From: Virgibacillus sp. NKC19-16
GTDB lineage: Bacteria; Bacillota; Bacilli; Bacillales; Amphibacillaceae
Reading direction: 5' to 3'
DNA: 64,000 bases
Assembly (NCBI RefSeq): GCF_021560035.1
Contig: NZ_CP074373.1
Coordinates: 120,001 to 184,000 of the forward strand
In this document: one piece after another, positions 50,790 to 60,241 of the stretch
Layout of the letters: each line of letters begins with the position of its first letter
How positions within the stretch are numbered: the stretch's first letter is position 1
Made by a program: the position numbers and the translations under genes
The notes under the pieces: generated by a model
The model's database searches: none
Told to the model about the DNA's origin: nothing
The model's input: the letters and a program-made list of their open reading frames with translations, nothing else

Positions 50790-51629
50790 ATGAGGGAAAA
50801 ACTAATCGAGTTCAGAAATGTGTCGTTTCGTTATGGGGACGACCAACCCTGGGTATTGGAGAATTGTTCATTTGATATATATGATAAAGAATCAGTTGCG
50901 ATTATTGGTCATAATGGCTCCGGCAAGTCGACGATTGCGAAGTTGCTGAATGGGTTATTATTTCCTCAAGAAGGTGAAATTATAATCAATGGACAAGAAG
51001 TAAATCAAGAATCCATTTGGGACATACGCAGGGATGTAGGGATGGTTTTTCAGAATCCGGATAATCAATTTGTTGGAACAACGGTACAGGATGATGTCGC
51101 GTTTGGGATGGAAAATCGAGGGATCGTCCGAGAAGAAATGGTGAAGCGTATTGATGAAAATTTAACAGCTGTGGGAATGAATGACTACTTATTGACTGAG
51201 CCGCATCGTCTCTCAGGTGGGCAAAAGCAACGGGTAGCCATTGCAAGCGTATTAGCCATTTCCCCGAAGGTGCTTATTTTAGATGAGGCTACAGCTATGC
51301 TTGATCCACAAGGGCGCAAGGAAATCATGCAGGCAGTTTCCGATGTCCAGACATCAAATGATCTATCATTAATTACAATTACACATGATTTGCGGGAGGT
51401 TGTCCAGGCTGAGCGTGTTATCGTCATGAACGAGGGAAAAGTTTGGGAAGAGGCTGCGCCGCGTGAGATATTTTCAAAGAGGGAAGCATTACGGAAAATC
51501 GGGCTGGATGTACCGTTTGTTGCCATTTTAGCAGATGAACTAAAAACTGCAGGTGTGGGGCTAGCCAAGGAACCGCTAAATCATGAGGAATTGGTGGAGG
51601 ATTTATGGACATTACATTCACAAACGTGA
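50790..51629 (+). CDS. ecfA1: ECF transporter ATPase EcfA1
   Basis: One of the two ATPases of the energy-coupling-factor module shared by many vitamin-uptake S components. The 279-aa protein has Walker [11 protein letters not shown]-loop [11 protein letters not shown], signature LSGGQKQR and Walker [13 protein letters not shown]. Start ATG 50790 follows GGAGGAGGAATACC; the in-frame stretch upstream is spacer next to repeat D. It overlaps ecfA2 by 25 bp. The operon ecfA1-ecfA2-ecfT-truA follows rplQ as in B. subtilis. Confidence 0.96.
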   Translation: MREKLIEFRNVSFRYGDDQPWVLENCSFDIYDKESVAIIGHNGSGKSTIAKLLNGLLFPQEGEIIINGQEVNQESIWDIRRDVGMVFQNPDNQFVGTTVQDDVAFGMENRGIVREEMVKRIDENLTAVGMNDYLLTEPHRLSGGQKQRVAIASVLAISPKVLILDEATAMLDPQGRKEIMQAVSDVQTSNDLSLITITHDLREVVQAERVIVMNEGKVWEEAAPREIFSKREALRKIGLDVPFVAILADELKTAGVGLAKEPLNHEELVEDLWTLHSQT

Positions 51630-52474
51630 GCTACATCTATCAGCGTAATTCACCATTCGAACATAAGGCGATTGAGGATCTTTCATTTCACATTCCTTCA
51701 GGTTCTTATGTTGCGATTATTGGTCATACGGGTTCCGGGAAATCGACGATCATTCAGCATTTAAATGGACTTGTTCGTCCAAGCGTGGGGGAAGTCTCCA
51801 TTGGCGATTTTCATCTAACGCGCGATAATAAGCCCAGTAGTATGAAAGAATTACGAAGTCGCGTTGGCGTTGTTTTTCAATACCCTGAACATCAGTTATT
51901 TGAAGAAACGGTGGAAAAGGACATTGCATTCGGCCCAGAAAATTTTGGTGTACCAAAAGATGAAATCGATAGGCGTATCAAGGAGATAACACCAGCTGTA
52001 GGACTGCCAGAGGAGTTACTTGAGCGATCGCCGTTTGACCTGAGTGGTGGGCAGATGCGAAGAGTTGCTATTGCGGGTGTGCTTGCAGTCAAGCCGGATG
52101 TCCTTGTGCTGGACGAGCCCACTGCTGGACTGGATCCACGCGGGCAAAAGGAAATGATGGATATGTTTTATCGTCTTCATCAGGAACAGGAATTAACTAC
52201 GGTTCTTGTGACACACAGCATGGAAGACGCTTTAAACTATGCGGATCATGTCATCATTTTGAACGAGGGTACCAAATACATGGAAGGCAAGCCTGAAGAC
52301 GTATTTACGCGAAAAGAGGCACTTCATCAGGTTCAGCTCGATGTGCCGGAAATCATTCAATTTTTAAATCTATTTGAAGCAAAATTTGGAGAGTCTATTT
52401 TCTTTGAAAGGCAATCGATAACGGATATAGCACAATCGATCCATGATTGTTTGAAGGGGGTCAGGCCCTCATGA
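51605..52474 (+). CDS. ecfA2: ECF transporter ATPase EcfA2
   Basis: The second ECF ATPase (289 aa): Walker [11 protein letters not shown]-loop [11 protein letters not shown], signature LSGGQMRR and Walker [13 protein letters not shown], with the EcfA-specific C-terminal dimer region. It pairs with EcfA1 and couples through EcfT. Start ATG 51605 after GGTGGAGG within ecfA1; the stop overlaps ecfT by 4 bp. Confidence 0.96.
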   Translation: MDITFTNVSYIYQRNSPFEHKAIEDLSFHIPSGSYVAIIGHTGSGKSTIIQHLNGLVRPSVGEVSIGDFHLTRDNKPSSMKELRSRVGVVFQYPEHQLFEETVEKDIAFGPENFGVPKDEIDRRIKEITPAVGLPEELLERSPFDLSGGQMRRVAIAGVLAVKPDVLVLDEPTAGLDPRGQKEMMDMFYRLHQEQELTTVLVTHSMEDALNYADHVIILNEGTKYMEGKPEDVFTRKEALHQVQLDVPEIIQFLNLFEAKFGESIFFERQSITDIAQSIHDCLKGVRPS

Positions 52475-53268
52475 ACAATGCATTGATCATCGGTCAGTAC
52501 GTCCCGGGTGACTCACTTATCCACCGATTGGACCCCCGAACGAAAATTACGATCATCTTCGCTTTTGTCATCATTGTATTCTTAGCGAACAATGTTTTAA
52601 GCTACGGGGTTTTAATTGCTTTTGCTCTTCTGAGTATGTTTACATCACGCGTACCAATTCGCTTTATTATGAAAGGATTAACACCGGTTTGGTTTCTGAT
52701 TATATTTACGTTTATACTGCACTTATTTGTTACAAATGAAGGAACACTCCTTGTTGATCTTTTTATTGTTGAAATCTATTCCGGTGGTGTTATCCAAGGG
52801 TTCGCTATTTCTCTCAGGTTTTTCTTGCTTATATTAGTGACCTCCCTATTAACATTAACGACAACACCGATAGAGATTACGGACGCGATTGAGGATATGC
52901 TCCATCCATTGAAAAGATTCAAATTCCCGGTGCATGAGCTTGCTTTAATGATGTCCATTTCCTTGAGGTTTATCCCAACACTTATACAGGAGACGGATAA
53001 AATATCCAAAGCACAAGCATCAAGAGGGGTTGATTTTCGAACTGGTCCGATAAAAGAACGGGCAAAAGCAGTTGTACCATTGCTGATACCGCTGTTCGTC
53101 AGTGCATTTAAACGTGCTGAGGAACTGGCTATGGCCATGGAAGCGCGTGGTTATCAAGGCGGAGAAGGACGTACGAAACTAAGGCAGTTAAAAGTTGAAA
53201 AACGGGATATAGGCATCTATTTATTATTTGCTGTCGTACTTGCAGTTTTATTTATCACAAGAAGTTAA
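52471..53268 (+). CDS. ecfT: ECF transporter transmembrane protein EcfT
   Basis: The membrane scaffold of the ECF transporter (265 aa), with several hydrophobic helices in the first 140 residues. The coupling helices carry the Ala-Arg-Gly-type motifs (QASRGVDF and MEARGYQGG) that touch the two ATPases. ATG 52471 overlaps the ecfA2 stop (ATGA) and gives [18 protein letters not shown]. The S components for specific vitamins are elsewhere. Confidence 0.95.
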   Translation: MNNALIIGQYVPGDSLIHRLDPRTKITIIFAFVIIVFLANNVLSYGVLIAFALLSMFTSRVPIRFIMKGLTPVWFLIIFTFILHLFVTNEGTLLVDLFIVEIYSGGVIQGFAISLRFFLLILVTSLLTLTTTPIEITDAIEDMLHPLKRFKFPVHELALMMSISLRFIPTLIQETDKISKAQASRGVDFRTGPIKERAKAVVPLLIPLFVSAFKRAEELAMAMEARGYQGGEGRTKLRQLKVEKRDIGIYLLFAVVLAVLFITRS

Positions 53269-53289
53269 CTTCAAGAGAGGCTGGTCGTT

Positions 53290-54036
53290 ATGCAAAAAGT
53301 GAAATGCATTATTACCTATGATGGATCCGGGTTTGCCGGCTTCCAGATACAGCCTAAACAACGCACCGTACAAGGGGAATTGGAAAAGGCACTAACCAAG
53401 ATGCACAAAGGCTCTTATGTACGTGTGCACCCCTCCGGAAGGACAGATACAGGTGTCCATGCCATAAATCAAACAATCCATTTTGAGACTCTATATGACA
53501 TCCCTGTAAGTAATTGGAAGCGTGCCATCAATACACTCTTGCCTGGTGACCTTTATGTGAAGGAAGTAAAGCTCGCGCACGCGTCGTTTCACGCACGCTA
53601 TGATGTTGTGGAAAAAGAATATCGCTATTATATATGGAATGAAAAAGAGGCTGACGTTTTTAAACGAAACTACTTTTATCAGTTTCCCTATAGCTTGAAT
53701 GTAGAAGCAATACAAGAGGCGTGCAAGCAGCTGGAAGGGAAGCATGACTTCACCACATTTTCCTCAGCTAAAGCCACCACAAAAGGAAGCAAGGAAAGAA
53801 CGCTTTATCAGGTTACTTGCGAAAAGCGGGGCAGCGAATTAGAACTTATTTTTCGAGGAAGTGGATTTTTATATAATATGGTGCGCATCATCGTTGGCGT
53901 GCTACTCGACATCGGGCAAGAGCGTCGTGAACCAGCCGAGATTGCTATGTTACTGGATAGTAAAGATCGCCGGCTTGTTGGCGAAACCGTACCACCACAA
54001 GGCTTATATTTGTGGGATGTAAAATATGAAGATTAA
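53290..54036 (+). CDS. truA: tRNA pseudouridine(38-40) synthase TruA
   Basis: TruA (248 aa) modifies uridines 38-40 in the anticodon arm. The catalytic aspartate is in GRTDTGVHA near residue 53; the start IITYDGSGFAGFQIQPKQRTVQ and FLYNMVRIIVGVLLDIG are typical. It lies 21 nt after ecfT behind AGAGAGG. Confidence 0.97.
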   Translation: MQKVKCIITYDGSGFAGFQIQPKQRTVQGELEKALTKMHKGSYVRVHPSGRTDTGVHAINQTIHFETLYDIPVSNWKRAINTLLPGDLYVKEVKLAHASFHARYDVVEKEYRYYIWNEKEADVFKRNYFYQFPYSLNVEAIQEACKQLEGKHDFTTFSSAKATTKGSKERTLYQVTCEKRGSELELIFRGSGFLYNMVRIIVGVLLDIGQERREPAEIAMLLDSKDRRLVGETVPPQGLYLWDVKYED

Positions 54037-54061
54037 AATGCTCGGGAATCACGACTTTCCC

Positions 54062-54091
54062 TTGACAAACCCTAGTGTTATGGGATAAGAT
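54062..54091 (+). promoter_or_regulatory. Promoter of rplM-rpsI
   Basis: TTGACA (54062-54067) and TAAGAT (54086-54091) with an 18-bp spacer, in the truA-rplM gap. Confidence 0.7.
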
Positions 54092-54116
54092 GGTCTATGG
54101 CAATTTATTTCTAAAC

Positions 54117-54143
54117 CACGATTAGCCCCGGAATCTAATTGTG
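54117..54143 (+). promoter_or_regulatory. Hairpin in the rplM leader (L13-leader candidate)
   Basis: CACGATTAG (54117-54125) pairs with CTAATTGTG (54135-54143). The position, about 26 nt after the promoter and 58 nt before rplM, fits the L13 leader motif known in Firmicutes; the sequence match to that family was not tested. Confidence 0.5.
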
Positions 54144-54201
54144 TTGAAATATACGAATAAAAAATATGAAACGAATGAATGAAATTTGGAGGGAAACTAT
54201 C

Positions 54202-54639
54202 ATGCGCACAACTTTCATGGCGAATGAAGCCAATATCGAACGCAAATGGTTGGTTGTGGATGCTGAAGGCCAGCGTCTTGGTCGTTTGGCAAGTGAGGTA
54301 GCTGCGATCCTTCGTGGAAAGCATAAAGCAACCTACACACCACATGCGGATACTGGTGATAATGTCATCATCATTAATGCTGAAAAAATCGAACTGACAG
54401 GAAATAAAATGACGGACAAAATGTACTACCGTCACACAGGCTACACTGGTGGTATCAAAGAACGTAATGCAGAAGAAATGCGTACAAAATACCCTGAGCA
54501 AATGCTGGAACGTGCTGTTAAAGGTATGCTTCCTAATGGCCCGCTAGGTCGTAAAATGAGTAAGAAACTGCATGTATTCAGAGGTTCACAGCACAATCAT
54601 CAAGCACAAAAACCGCAAACTTATGAGCTTCGCGGATAA
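54202..54639 (+). CDS. rplM: 50S ribosomal protein L13
   Basis: L13 (145 aa), an early 50S assembly protein. [23 protein letters not shown], then [22 protein letters not shown] and the C-terminal [18 protein letters not shown], are diagnostic. ATG 54202 follows TTGGAGGGAAAC; an in-frame extension upstream lies in the leader. Confidence 0.97.
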   Translation: MRTTFMANEANIERKWLVVDAEGQRLGRLASEVAAILRGKHKATYTPHADTGDNVIIINAEKIELTGNKMTDKMYYRHTGYTGGIKERNAEEMRTKYPEQMLERAVKGMLPNGPLGRKMSKKLHVFRGSQHNHQAQKPQTYELRG

Positions 54640-54657
54640 TAAAGGGAGGTAAAGTAA

Positions 54658-55050
54658 TTGGCACAAGTACAATATTACGGCACAGGCCGTCGTAAGAAAT
54701 CAACTGCACGTGTACGCTTAGTACCGGGCACTGGAAATGTAAAAATTAATGATCGCGATGCAAAAGACTATTTTCCATATGAAACGCAACTGCTTATTTT
54801 GAATCAGCCACTTGCGCTTACAGAAACACAAGGAACCTATGACGTCTTAGTAAACGTTCATGGTGGAGGATTTACCGGCCAAGCTGGCGCTATCCGCCAC
54901 GGTGTTGCCCGTGCGCTTCTAGAGGCAGATCCGGATTACCGCGCTCCTCTTAAAGCAGAAGGTTACCTGACTCGTGACCCACGTATGACTGAACGTAAGA
55001 AATACGGTCTTAAAGGCGCTCGTCGTGCACCACAATTCTCCAAGCGTTAA
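54658..55050 (+). CDS. rpsI: 30S ribosomal protein S9
   Basis: S9 (130 aa), whose C-terminal tail reaches the P-site t[22 protein letters not shown] and the tail RRAPQFSKR are complete. TTG 54658 follows GGGAGGTAAAG, 18 nt after rplM. Confidence 0.97.
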   Translation: MAQVQYYGTGRRKKSTARVRLVPGTGNVKINDRDAKDYFPYETQLLILNQPLALTETQGTYDVLVNVHGGGFTGQAGAIRHGVARALLEADPDYRAPLKAEGYLTRDPRMTERKKYGLKGARRAPQFSKR

Positions 55051-55064
55051 TATACCAATGTTTA

Positions 55065-55100
55065 AAGCCCTTTTCCATTTTTGGAAGAGGGCTTGTTTTA
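55065..55100 (+). terminator. Terminator after rpsI
   Basis: AAGCCCTTTTCCA (55065-55077) pairs with TGGAAGAGGGCTT (55082-55094) with one G-U, followed by GTTTTA. Confidence 0.88.
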
Positions 55101-55163
55101 TGTTGCTTAATTTTTGACTGTCTCCTCTCCTGCATTATCCTTCCCGATCTTTTAAAAAATCTG

Positions 55164-55192
55164 TTGTATCTTAAAAATTCATATGTTATCAT
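55164..55192 (+). promoter_or_regulatory. Putative promoter of the TetR-MFS operon
   Basis: TTGTAT (55164-55169) and TATCAT (55187-55192) with 17-bp spacing. Just downstream lies an imperfect palindrome around TTGGTAACCAG (about 55216-55228), a possible operator for the TetR protein. Confidence 0.5.
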
Positions 55193-55248
55193 GTAGCGGT
55201 GACTATAAATTTACTATTGGTAACCAGGTAGTCAAAAAGGAGGTTCTA

Positions 55249-56100
55249 ATGGGACAGCGAAGAGAGGAAATGCTGGATGCGGCTGTACAGCTATTTCAGA
55301 AAAACGGTTTTCATTCGACTTCTGTAGAAGATATAACACGTGCATGTGGTATTTCCAAGGGGGCTTTTTATAATCATTTTGACTCGAAGGAAAGCATGAT
55401 TCTGCAAGTTTTACAGCGCTATTATGATGAGATGTTTCGGGAGGCAGATTATTTTTCAAAGGGTTTACATAGTTCACCTATCAAGGTCCTTAAAAAGAAA
55501 ATCACCATTGAACTGGAAAGATCAATTGATTATCGGTACTTTTTTCATGCTGTTATGGCCGATTTCCCTCCAGATGACGATGGACCTATTCCCAAGTCAC
55601 TAAATCGCATGCAGCATCAACTTCATGAATGGCATAAACATGCACTGCTGGAAGCGTTTGGACCAAAGCCCGGAAAATATTTAAATGATTTGGCAGTTGT
55701 TATGGAAGGTACGGTCCACAGCTATTTGATGAAGATCATCTGGGAGGGGGCCCCAGCGTTCCCATTGGATAGGATTGGGGACTTGATCGCTGAATGTCTT
55801 CACGCAATTGTTGCAAATGATGAACATATTTTTCCGGTACTGCCACGTCATGTTAAAGACGCAGTTCCTGTTTCGATCCTGGAGAACATGAAGCATGATT
55901 TGGATGCGATACGCGCTGAATTAGGGGATAAAAAAGATATACAAACAATTGATTTGTTGATTGAAGAACTCGGCCAGGAAAAGCCACGGGAATTTCTCAT
56001 TGATGCGTTGCTAAACCAGCTTTACCGCCGTCCGAATCTAAAAAATCAATTAACAGTCATTTTAACAACATGGGAAGTATGGAAGGATGATGAAATATGA
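55249..56100 (+). CDS. TetR/AcrR family transcriptional regulator
   Basis: A 283-aa regulator. The N-terminal HTH (residues 1-50) reads TSVEDITRACGISKGAFYNHFDSKE, the typical TetR recognition helix. The remainder is a helical ligand-binding domain, longer than most TetR proteins. It probably represses the MFS efflux gene that overlaps it by 4 bp, and itself. Start ATG 55249 follows AAAGGAGGTTCTA. The inducer is unknown. Confidence 0.92.
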   Translation: MGQRREEMLDAAVQLFQKNGFHSTSVEDITRACGISKGAFYNHFDSKESMILQVLQRYYDEMFREADYFSKGLHSSPIKVLKKKITIELERSIDYRYFFHAVMADFPPDDDGPIPKSLNRMQHQLHEWHKHALLEAFGPKPGKYLNDLAVVMEGTVHSYLMKIIWEGAPAFPLDRIGDLIAECLHAIVANDEHIFPVLPRHVKDAVPVSILENMKHDLDAIRAELGDKKDIQTIDLLIEELGQEKPREFLIDALLNQLYRRPNLKNQLTVILTTWEVWKDDEI

Positions 56101-57569
56101 GCGACACAGCAAATTCCTGGGATATGCCGACAAAACAGAAAGCATTGATGATAGCTGCGCTGCTAACAGGAGCGTTTATGGGAATTATCAATGAAACGCT
56201 ACTCGCAACTGCACTCCCATCCATTCAAGAGGCATTTTCCATCACGCAAGGTGAAGTCCAGTGGATGACGACAGCTTTCTTGATGACTAATGGTGTGATG
56301 ATCCCGATATCGGCATTTTTGATCGATCGATTTACCACAAGGGGATTATTTTTAACAGCGATTGGATTATTCGGCGTGGGCACGCTCATCGCAGCAATAG
56401 CGACTGCTTATCCGGTACTACTACTGGGACGCGTAGTTCAAGCTTCGGGATCTGGCATTATGCTTCCGCTTTTGATGACAGTGCTCTTGGCAGTTATTCC
56501 GGTTTACCGTCGTGGAACCGCAATGGGATTAATCGGAATTGTTATTGCGTTTGGTCCGGCAATCGGTCCGACATTATCTGGCGTACTTTTGGAATATTTC
56601 TCATGGCGTTCCCTATTCTACGTTGTACTGCCAATTGTTGCTATTGCTATGACGATCGCGGCATTATTTTTACGTAATGTAACGGAACTGCGGAAGCCAA
56701 AAATAGATATCTTATCGATCATTCTTTCATCCGTTGGTTTTGGTTCATTTTTATACGGTTTTAGTATCGCTTCTGAAAGCGGATGGGGTAGTGCGGAAGT
56801 TATCACCATGATCGCAGTTGGTATAGTAGTGATAGGATTATTTATTTGGCGACAGCTCATTTTGGAAACACCGATGCTGGAATTTCGTATCTTTAAATAT
56901 CGAACGTTTACCTTGGCGATTGTAATCACGATGACGGTGATGGTATCGATGATAGGGGCTGAGACGCTGCTGCCACTGTTCATGCAAAATGTGCTGCAAT
57001 TTACACCGCTTCAATCCGGAATGATGCTGTTTCCAGGTGCAATTGTAATTGGAATTATGTCTCCGATTACCGGACGGCTGTTTGATCGGTTTGGAGCCAA
57101 GTGGCTGGCATTGATTGGCCTGGGTATTGTGACGGTTACAACGTTTATGTTTACCAGCCTATCGCTTGAAACATCATTTGCGTACTTGACAACGATTTAT
57201 GCTATCCGCATGTTTGGTCTGTCGTTTGCATTGATGCCAGTGATGACATCCGCATTGAACCAGCTCCCGCCAACGGTGTATTCGCACGGTTCGGCGATGG
57301 CCAACACCTTGCAGCAAATTTCGGCGGCGCTTGGTACGGCGATTCTTGTGACACTTGTTTCTATGGGCGCGGGTAGCTTTGCACCGGATGCCAATACTTC
57401 TGCGGATATGGTTGGCCGACTTTCGCAGGTTATTGGATTTGAATGGGCGTTTATCGGCAGTACGATTCTTGCGTTTCTTGCGTTTATTTTGGCACTGTTT
57501 CTTCACTCTCCGAAGAAAGAAAAAGAAATCGTTCGGCGTATTCATGGTCAGGATGCGCGTTTGAGGTAA
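56097..57569 (+). CDS. MFS drug transporter, DHA2 (14-TMS, EmrB/QacA) family
   Basis: A 490-aa membrane protein with about 14 predicted spans. The N-terminal MGIINETLLATALPSIQEAF is the DHA2 version of the motif in helix 1. LGRVVQASGSGIMLPLLMTV corresponds to the helix 4 region, and FGPAIGPTLSGVLLEYFSWRSLF is the drug:H+ antiporter motif C region. Proton-driven export of drugs or lipophilic compounds is expected; the substrate is unknown. It is coupled to the TetR gene (ATGA), a standard regulator-pump pair. Confidence 0.92.
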   Translation: MSDTANSWDMPTKQKALMIAALLTGAFMGIINETLLATALPSIQEAFSITQGEVQWMTTAFLMTNGVMIPISAFLIDRFTTRGLFLTAIGLFGVGTLIAAIATAYPVLLLGRVVQASGSGIMLPLLMTVLLAVIPVYRRGTAMGLIGIVIAFGPAIGPTLSGVLLEYFSWRSLFYVVLPIVAIAMTIAALFLRNVTELRKPKIDILSIILSSVGFGSFLYGFSIASESGWGSAEVITMIAVGIVVIGLFIWRQLILETPMLEFRIFKYRTFTLAIVITMTVMVSMIGAETLLPLFMQNVLQFTPLQSGMMLFPGAIVIGIMSPITGRLFDRFGAKWLALIGLGIVTVTTFMFTSLSLETSFAYLTTIYAIRMFGLSFALMPVMTSALNQLPPTVYSHGSAMANTLQQISAALGTAILVTLVSMGAGSFAPDANTSADMVGRLSQVIGFEWAFIGSTILAFLAFILALFLHSPKKEKEIVRRIHGQDARLR

Positions 57570-57597
57570 GAAGGAAGCGTTAAGTTAATATACCAAC

Positions 57598-57638
57598 AAA
57601 CAGGCTCAATTCCTTTTATGGAGTTGGGCCTGTTTTAG
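57598..57638 (+). terminator. Terminator after the MFS gene
   Basis: A 16-bp stem (57598-57613 with 57620-57635, two G-U pairs) is followed by T. Confidence 0.88.
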
Positions 57639-57926
57639 ATTGCTTAAAATAAGCGAGTCGGAGGGGGCCTTTTCGTGCTTGTGCACTCTTCCTGCAACTT
57701 ACGATCTTTCACATAGTCATCGTAGCTCGTTCAACCTCTGGTATGGCCGGTTCTGAATAAATCCATGGAAGTACTAAACGGCTGGTTTGAAGATTGCAAT
57801 TCATTGGTAGAAATGGTTATCGGAAAATTCCCTTTGCTTATGTGTAATATGAGTTAAAACAGCGTATAAACTGTCTTTTTCCAAGCTTTTATAGGAAAAA
57901 AGGCAGTTATTTTTGTATAAAATCTC
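57639..57926. other. Intergenic region between MFS and GntR genes
   Basis: About 290 nt without an ORF. On the minus strand there are short coding-like stretches in mixed frames, but nothing I can name; it may be a decayed gene. The last part has a CTGCC-type hairpin (AACTGTCTTTTT...AAAAAAGGCAGTT, about 57872-57908) that resembles a terminator. Confidence 0.4.
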
Positions 57927-57970
57927 TTGACGTCACCGTACATACTGTATATACTACACATATACAGTAT
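57927..57970 (+). promoter_or_regulatory. GntR operon promoter with palindromic operator
   Basis: TTGACG (57927-57932) and TATACT (57950-57955) with 17-bp spacing. An 11-bp perfect inverted repeat, ATACTGTATAT (57942-57952) and ATATACAGTAT (57960-57970), covers the -10 and the start site. This is the expected layout for autorepression by the GntR protein encoded next. Confidence 0.85.
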
Positions 57971-57998
57971 TAACAGATCGAGCAAAGCAGGTGATGCG

Positions 57999-58370
57999 TT
58001 GAATATTATTATTTCCAATGCGGTGGATCAGCCGATCTACGTGCAAATAAAAAACCAGATGAAGGAGCAGATTCTTCATGGCCAACTGCAGGAAAAGGAA
58101 AGCCTGCTGTCGATACGCAAGCTGGCGAAAGATCTGCAGGTCAGTGTGATTACCACAAAGAAGGCGTATGAGGAGCTGGAGAAAGAGGGCTTCATTGAAA
58201 CGTTTCCGGGCAAGGGGTCGTTTGTAGCCTCGCAAAATTCCGAGTTACTTCGAGAAAAGCAGCTTAAGCTGATTGAGGATCAAATGGCAAAAATGCTGGA
58301 GGACAGCAAAGCATTCAATATTCCGCTCAACGAACTGATCGAGATGATGAAATTGCTATATGAGGAGTGA
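57999..58370 (+). CDS. GntR family transcriptional regulator (YtrA type)
   Basis: A 123-aa regulator: N-terminal GntR winged HTH (VQIKNQMKEQILHGQL, LSIRKLAKDLQVSVITTKKAYEELEKEGF, PGKGSFVA) and a short helical tail. This small form is the YtrA subfamily that controls ABC transporters. TTG 57999 after CAGGTGATG is the best start; a longer in-frame reading crosses the operator. It probably represses its own operon, which continues into the ATPase gene with overlapping or closely spaced starts. Confidence 0.92.
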   Translation: MNIIISNAVDQPIYVQIKNQMKEQILHGQLQEKESLLSIRKLAKDLQVSVITTKKAYEELEKEGFIETFPGKGSFVASQNSELLREKQLKLIEDQMAKMLEDSKAFNIPLNELIEMMKLLYEE

Positions 58371-58375
58371 GCCAG

Positions 58376-59257
58376 ATGGAAAATATAGTTGAAGTGAAAA
58401 ATTTAGAGAAGCGATTTTTCAAGTTTGCCTTGGAAGGGATTAACTTAACGGTGAAAAAAGGCTTTATTACCGGCTTCATCGGCCCGAATGGAGCGGGCAA
58501 GAGTACGACGATCCGCTGCATCATGAACCTGATCCGACCTGATCAAGGAGAAATTCGGATTTTTGGGAAGACACATGAAGCGGACACGGAGGAAATTAAG
58601 CAGCGCATCGGATTTGTCCAGGATGAGAGCTTCTTTTACGGGCATTTGTCCCTGGAGCAGAACAAAAAACTGATTGCCCCTTTTTATCAGACGTGGAATG
58701 AGGAGCTGTTCACCTATTATATTGATCTGTTTGAGCTGCCTCGTATGAAAAAGGTGGACCATCTTTCCAAAGGGATGAAGATGAAGTTTTCTTTGGCGAT
58801 GGCATTGTCCCATGATCCGGAGCTGATTATCATGGATGAACCCACTTCAGGGCTGGATCCCGTGTTTCGGAGAGAATTGCTGGAGCTCTTGCAGGACATT
58901 ATTCAGGATGAAGAAAAAGCGGTGTTTTTCTCGACCCATATCACGCAAGACCTGGAGAAGGTTGCCGACTTTATCACGTTTATTGATAAAGGAAAAGTCA
59001 TGGCGAGTGAGGAAAAGGATGCGTTGTTGGATCAGTATGCAGTAGTGAAAGGGCCGAAAGAGTGGTTGACACCAGGACGGCGCCGACTGCTGCAAGGCTT
59101 AAAGGAAACGGATATCGGATTTGAGGGGTTGCTTGCGGATAAACAGCAGTTTGCCGGGGAGGAAACCGGCCAGGTGCTGCTGGAGCGGCCATCGCTTGAG
59201 GACATTATGTTTTATACGGTAAAGGAGCGTAAAAATGATCATTCAATTATTGCGTAA
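58376..59257 (+). CDS. ABC transporter ATP-binding protein
   Basis: A 293-aa ATPase: Walker A GPNGAGKST, Q-loop VQDESFF, signature LSKGMKMKFSLA, Walker B LIIMDEPTSGLDP and H-loop FFSTHITQDLE. The C-terminal 80 residues are the extra domain seen in BcrA/YhcH-type exporters. ATG 58376 after GAGGAGTGAG; a GTG at 58367 overlaps the gntR stop. With the permease it makes an efflux-type ABC system, likely induced by whatever relieves the GntR protein. B. subtilis YtrB is a functional analogue. Confidence 0.93.
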   Translation: MENIVEVKNLEKRFFKFALEGINLTVKKGFITGFIGPNGAGKSTTIRCIMNLIRPDQGEIRIFGKTHEADTEEIKQRIGFVQDESFFYGHLSLEQNKKLIAPFYQTWNEELFTYYIDLFELPRMKKVDHLSKGMKMKFSLAMALSHDPELIIMDEPTSGLDPVFRRELLELLQDIIQDEEKAVFFSTHITQDLEKVADFITFIDKGKVMASEEKDALLDQYAVVKGPKEWLTPGRRRLLQGLKETDIGFEGLLADKQQFAGEETGQVLLERPSLEDIMFYTVKERKNDHSIIA

Positions 59258-59879
59258 TGAAGTGTTCGGTCAAAACACTTATATCTATCTTTTAGTCTTT
59301 TTCTGGTTCATTCCAATGACAGGATTTTTTACAAGCGGTGCGCCAATCCAGCATATTTTATTACTGATTCTTTTTGCTGCCTGGATCCCGAGCTCTGCGA
59401 CTTATTATGAGCAACCGGCACTGATGAATACCTTGCCCGTCACTCGGAAGAAAATCATTTTAGCAAAATATCTCACGCCACTGATATGGTTCATCCCGGC
59501 TGCGGCGCTTGTGTCTTTCTATGTTTTTCTGTTTGTCACCTTTGCTCCATTCCCGGCTCGGCTGATGACGGGATGGGATTTGTTGCTGGCCCTTGCCGGA
59601 CTTCTTTTGCTAATGTCTGTTTTCTATCCGCTCCATCTTTTGTTCGGCTATGTTCCAGCGATGGCTTTGTCGGTGATAGCAGCAGTGGCAACATCGATTA
59701 GCATACAGATGGTTATGAATATTTATCATAATCCTAGAATGGACTCGCTAGACAATATGGTGGAGACCATCATGGCAAATCCAAATGTCTTCATCATGCT
59801 GCTTGCGGGCATTAGTTTGATTATTACACTGCTATCCTATGCTTTATCCGTTTGGCTTTATGAGCGGAAGGATTTTTAA
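59235..59879 (+). CDS. ABC-2 type membrane permease
   Basis: A 214-aa integral membrane protein with about six hydrophobic segments and no extracytoplasmic domain (starts MIIQLLRNEVFGQNTYIY; LMNTLPVTRKKIILAKYL is the typical cytosolic loop between helices 2 and 3). It forms the channel for the ATPase gene, which it overlaps by 23 bp. Substrate unknown. Confidence 0.88.
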   Translation: MIIQLLRNEVFGQNTYIYLLVFFWFIPMTGFFTSGAPIQHILLLILFAAWIPSSATYYEQPALMNTLPVTRKKIILAKYLTPLIWFIPAAALVSFYVFLFVTFAPFPARLMTGWDLLLALAGLLLLMSVFYPLHLLFGYVPAMALSVIAAVATSISIQMVMNIYHNPRMDSLDNMVETIMANPNVFIMLLAGISLIITLLSYALSVWLYERKDF

Positions 59880-59947
59880 AAGGGAGTGTCTACGGGAGCC
59901 GTTTTATCATTGCGAAATGTAAACAAGAAATTAGGAGGCACTTGCAT

Positions 59948-60181
59948 ATGTTTTGGATGCAAATGCCTTGGACTATTGGATTTTTAGGAATCATGCTGGT
60001 GATTAACATATGTAAGATTGTAAGAGCAGTCATCGAGGGAAGTAGTGTTGATAGCTATTGTGGTGCTGTTTTTGTTGCAACAAATACTCATAGGAAAAAG
60101 GATTTCCCGGCCCATTTCTCGAAAATATACAATGTAACGAAAGGAGAATCTTATGAAACCACCCGTGGAAAAACGCATTAA
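59948..60181 (+). CDS. Small membrane protein of unknown function, possibly frameshifted
   Basis: A 77-aa reading from ATG 59948 after TAGGAGGC starts with one membrane helix (PWTIGFLGIMLVINICKIV). The rest is polar and unlike a known family. A +1 shift near 60046 would instead continue as LIAIVVLFLLQQILIGKRIS and stop at about 60138, giving a two-helix protein. That reading looks more natural. I do not recognise the family; the gene may be broken, or the sequence may hold an indel. Confidence 0.4.
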   Translation: MFWMQMPWTIGFLGIMLVINICKIVRAVIEGSSVDSYCGAVFVATNTHRKKDFPAHFSKIYNVTKGESYETTRGKTH

Positions 60182-60202
60182 CTTCTAAAATAAAAAAACC
60201 GT

Positions 60203-60211
60203 CATAAGATA
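60203..60211 (+). promoter_or_regulatory. Sigma-K-like -10 box upstream of the dioxygenase-like gene
   Basis: CATAAGATA fits the sigma-K -10 consensus CATANNNTA, 39 nt before the start codon. A well-placed AC -35 element is not evident, so this is weak support. Confidence 0.3.
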
Positions 60212-60241
60212 ATAAAAATGCCGCATATAAGGGGGGACTGT

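Noticed and set aside
57639-57871. Possible minus-strand gene remnant between MFS and gntR
   Set aside because: Only short coding-like pieces in different frames; I could not match them to any family.
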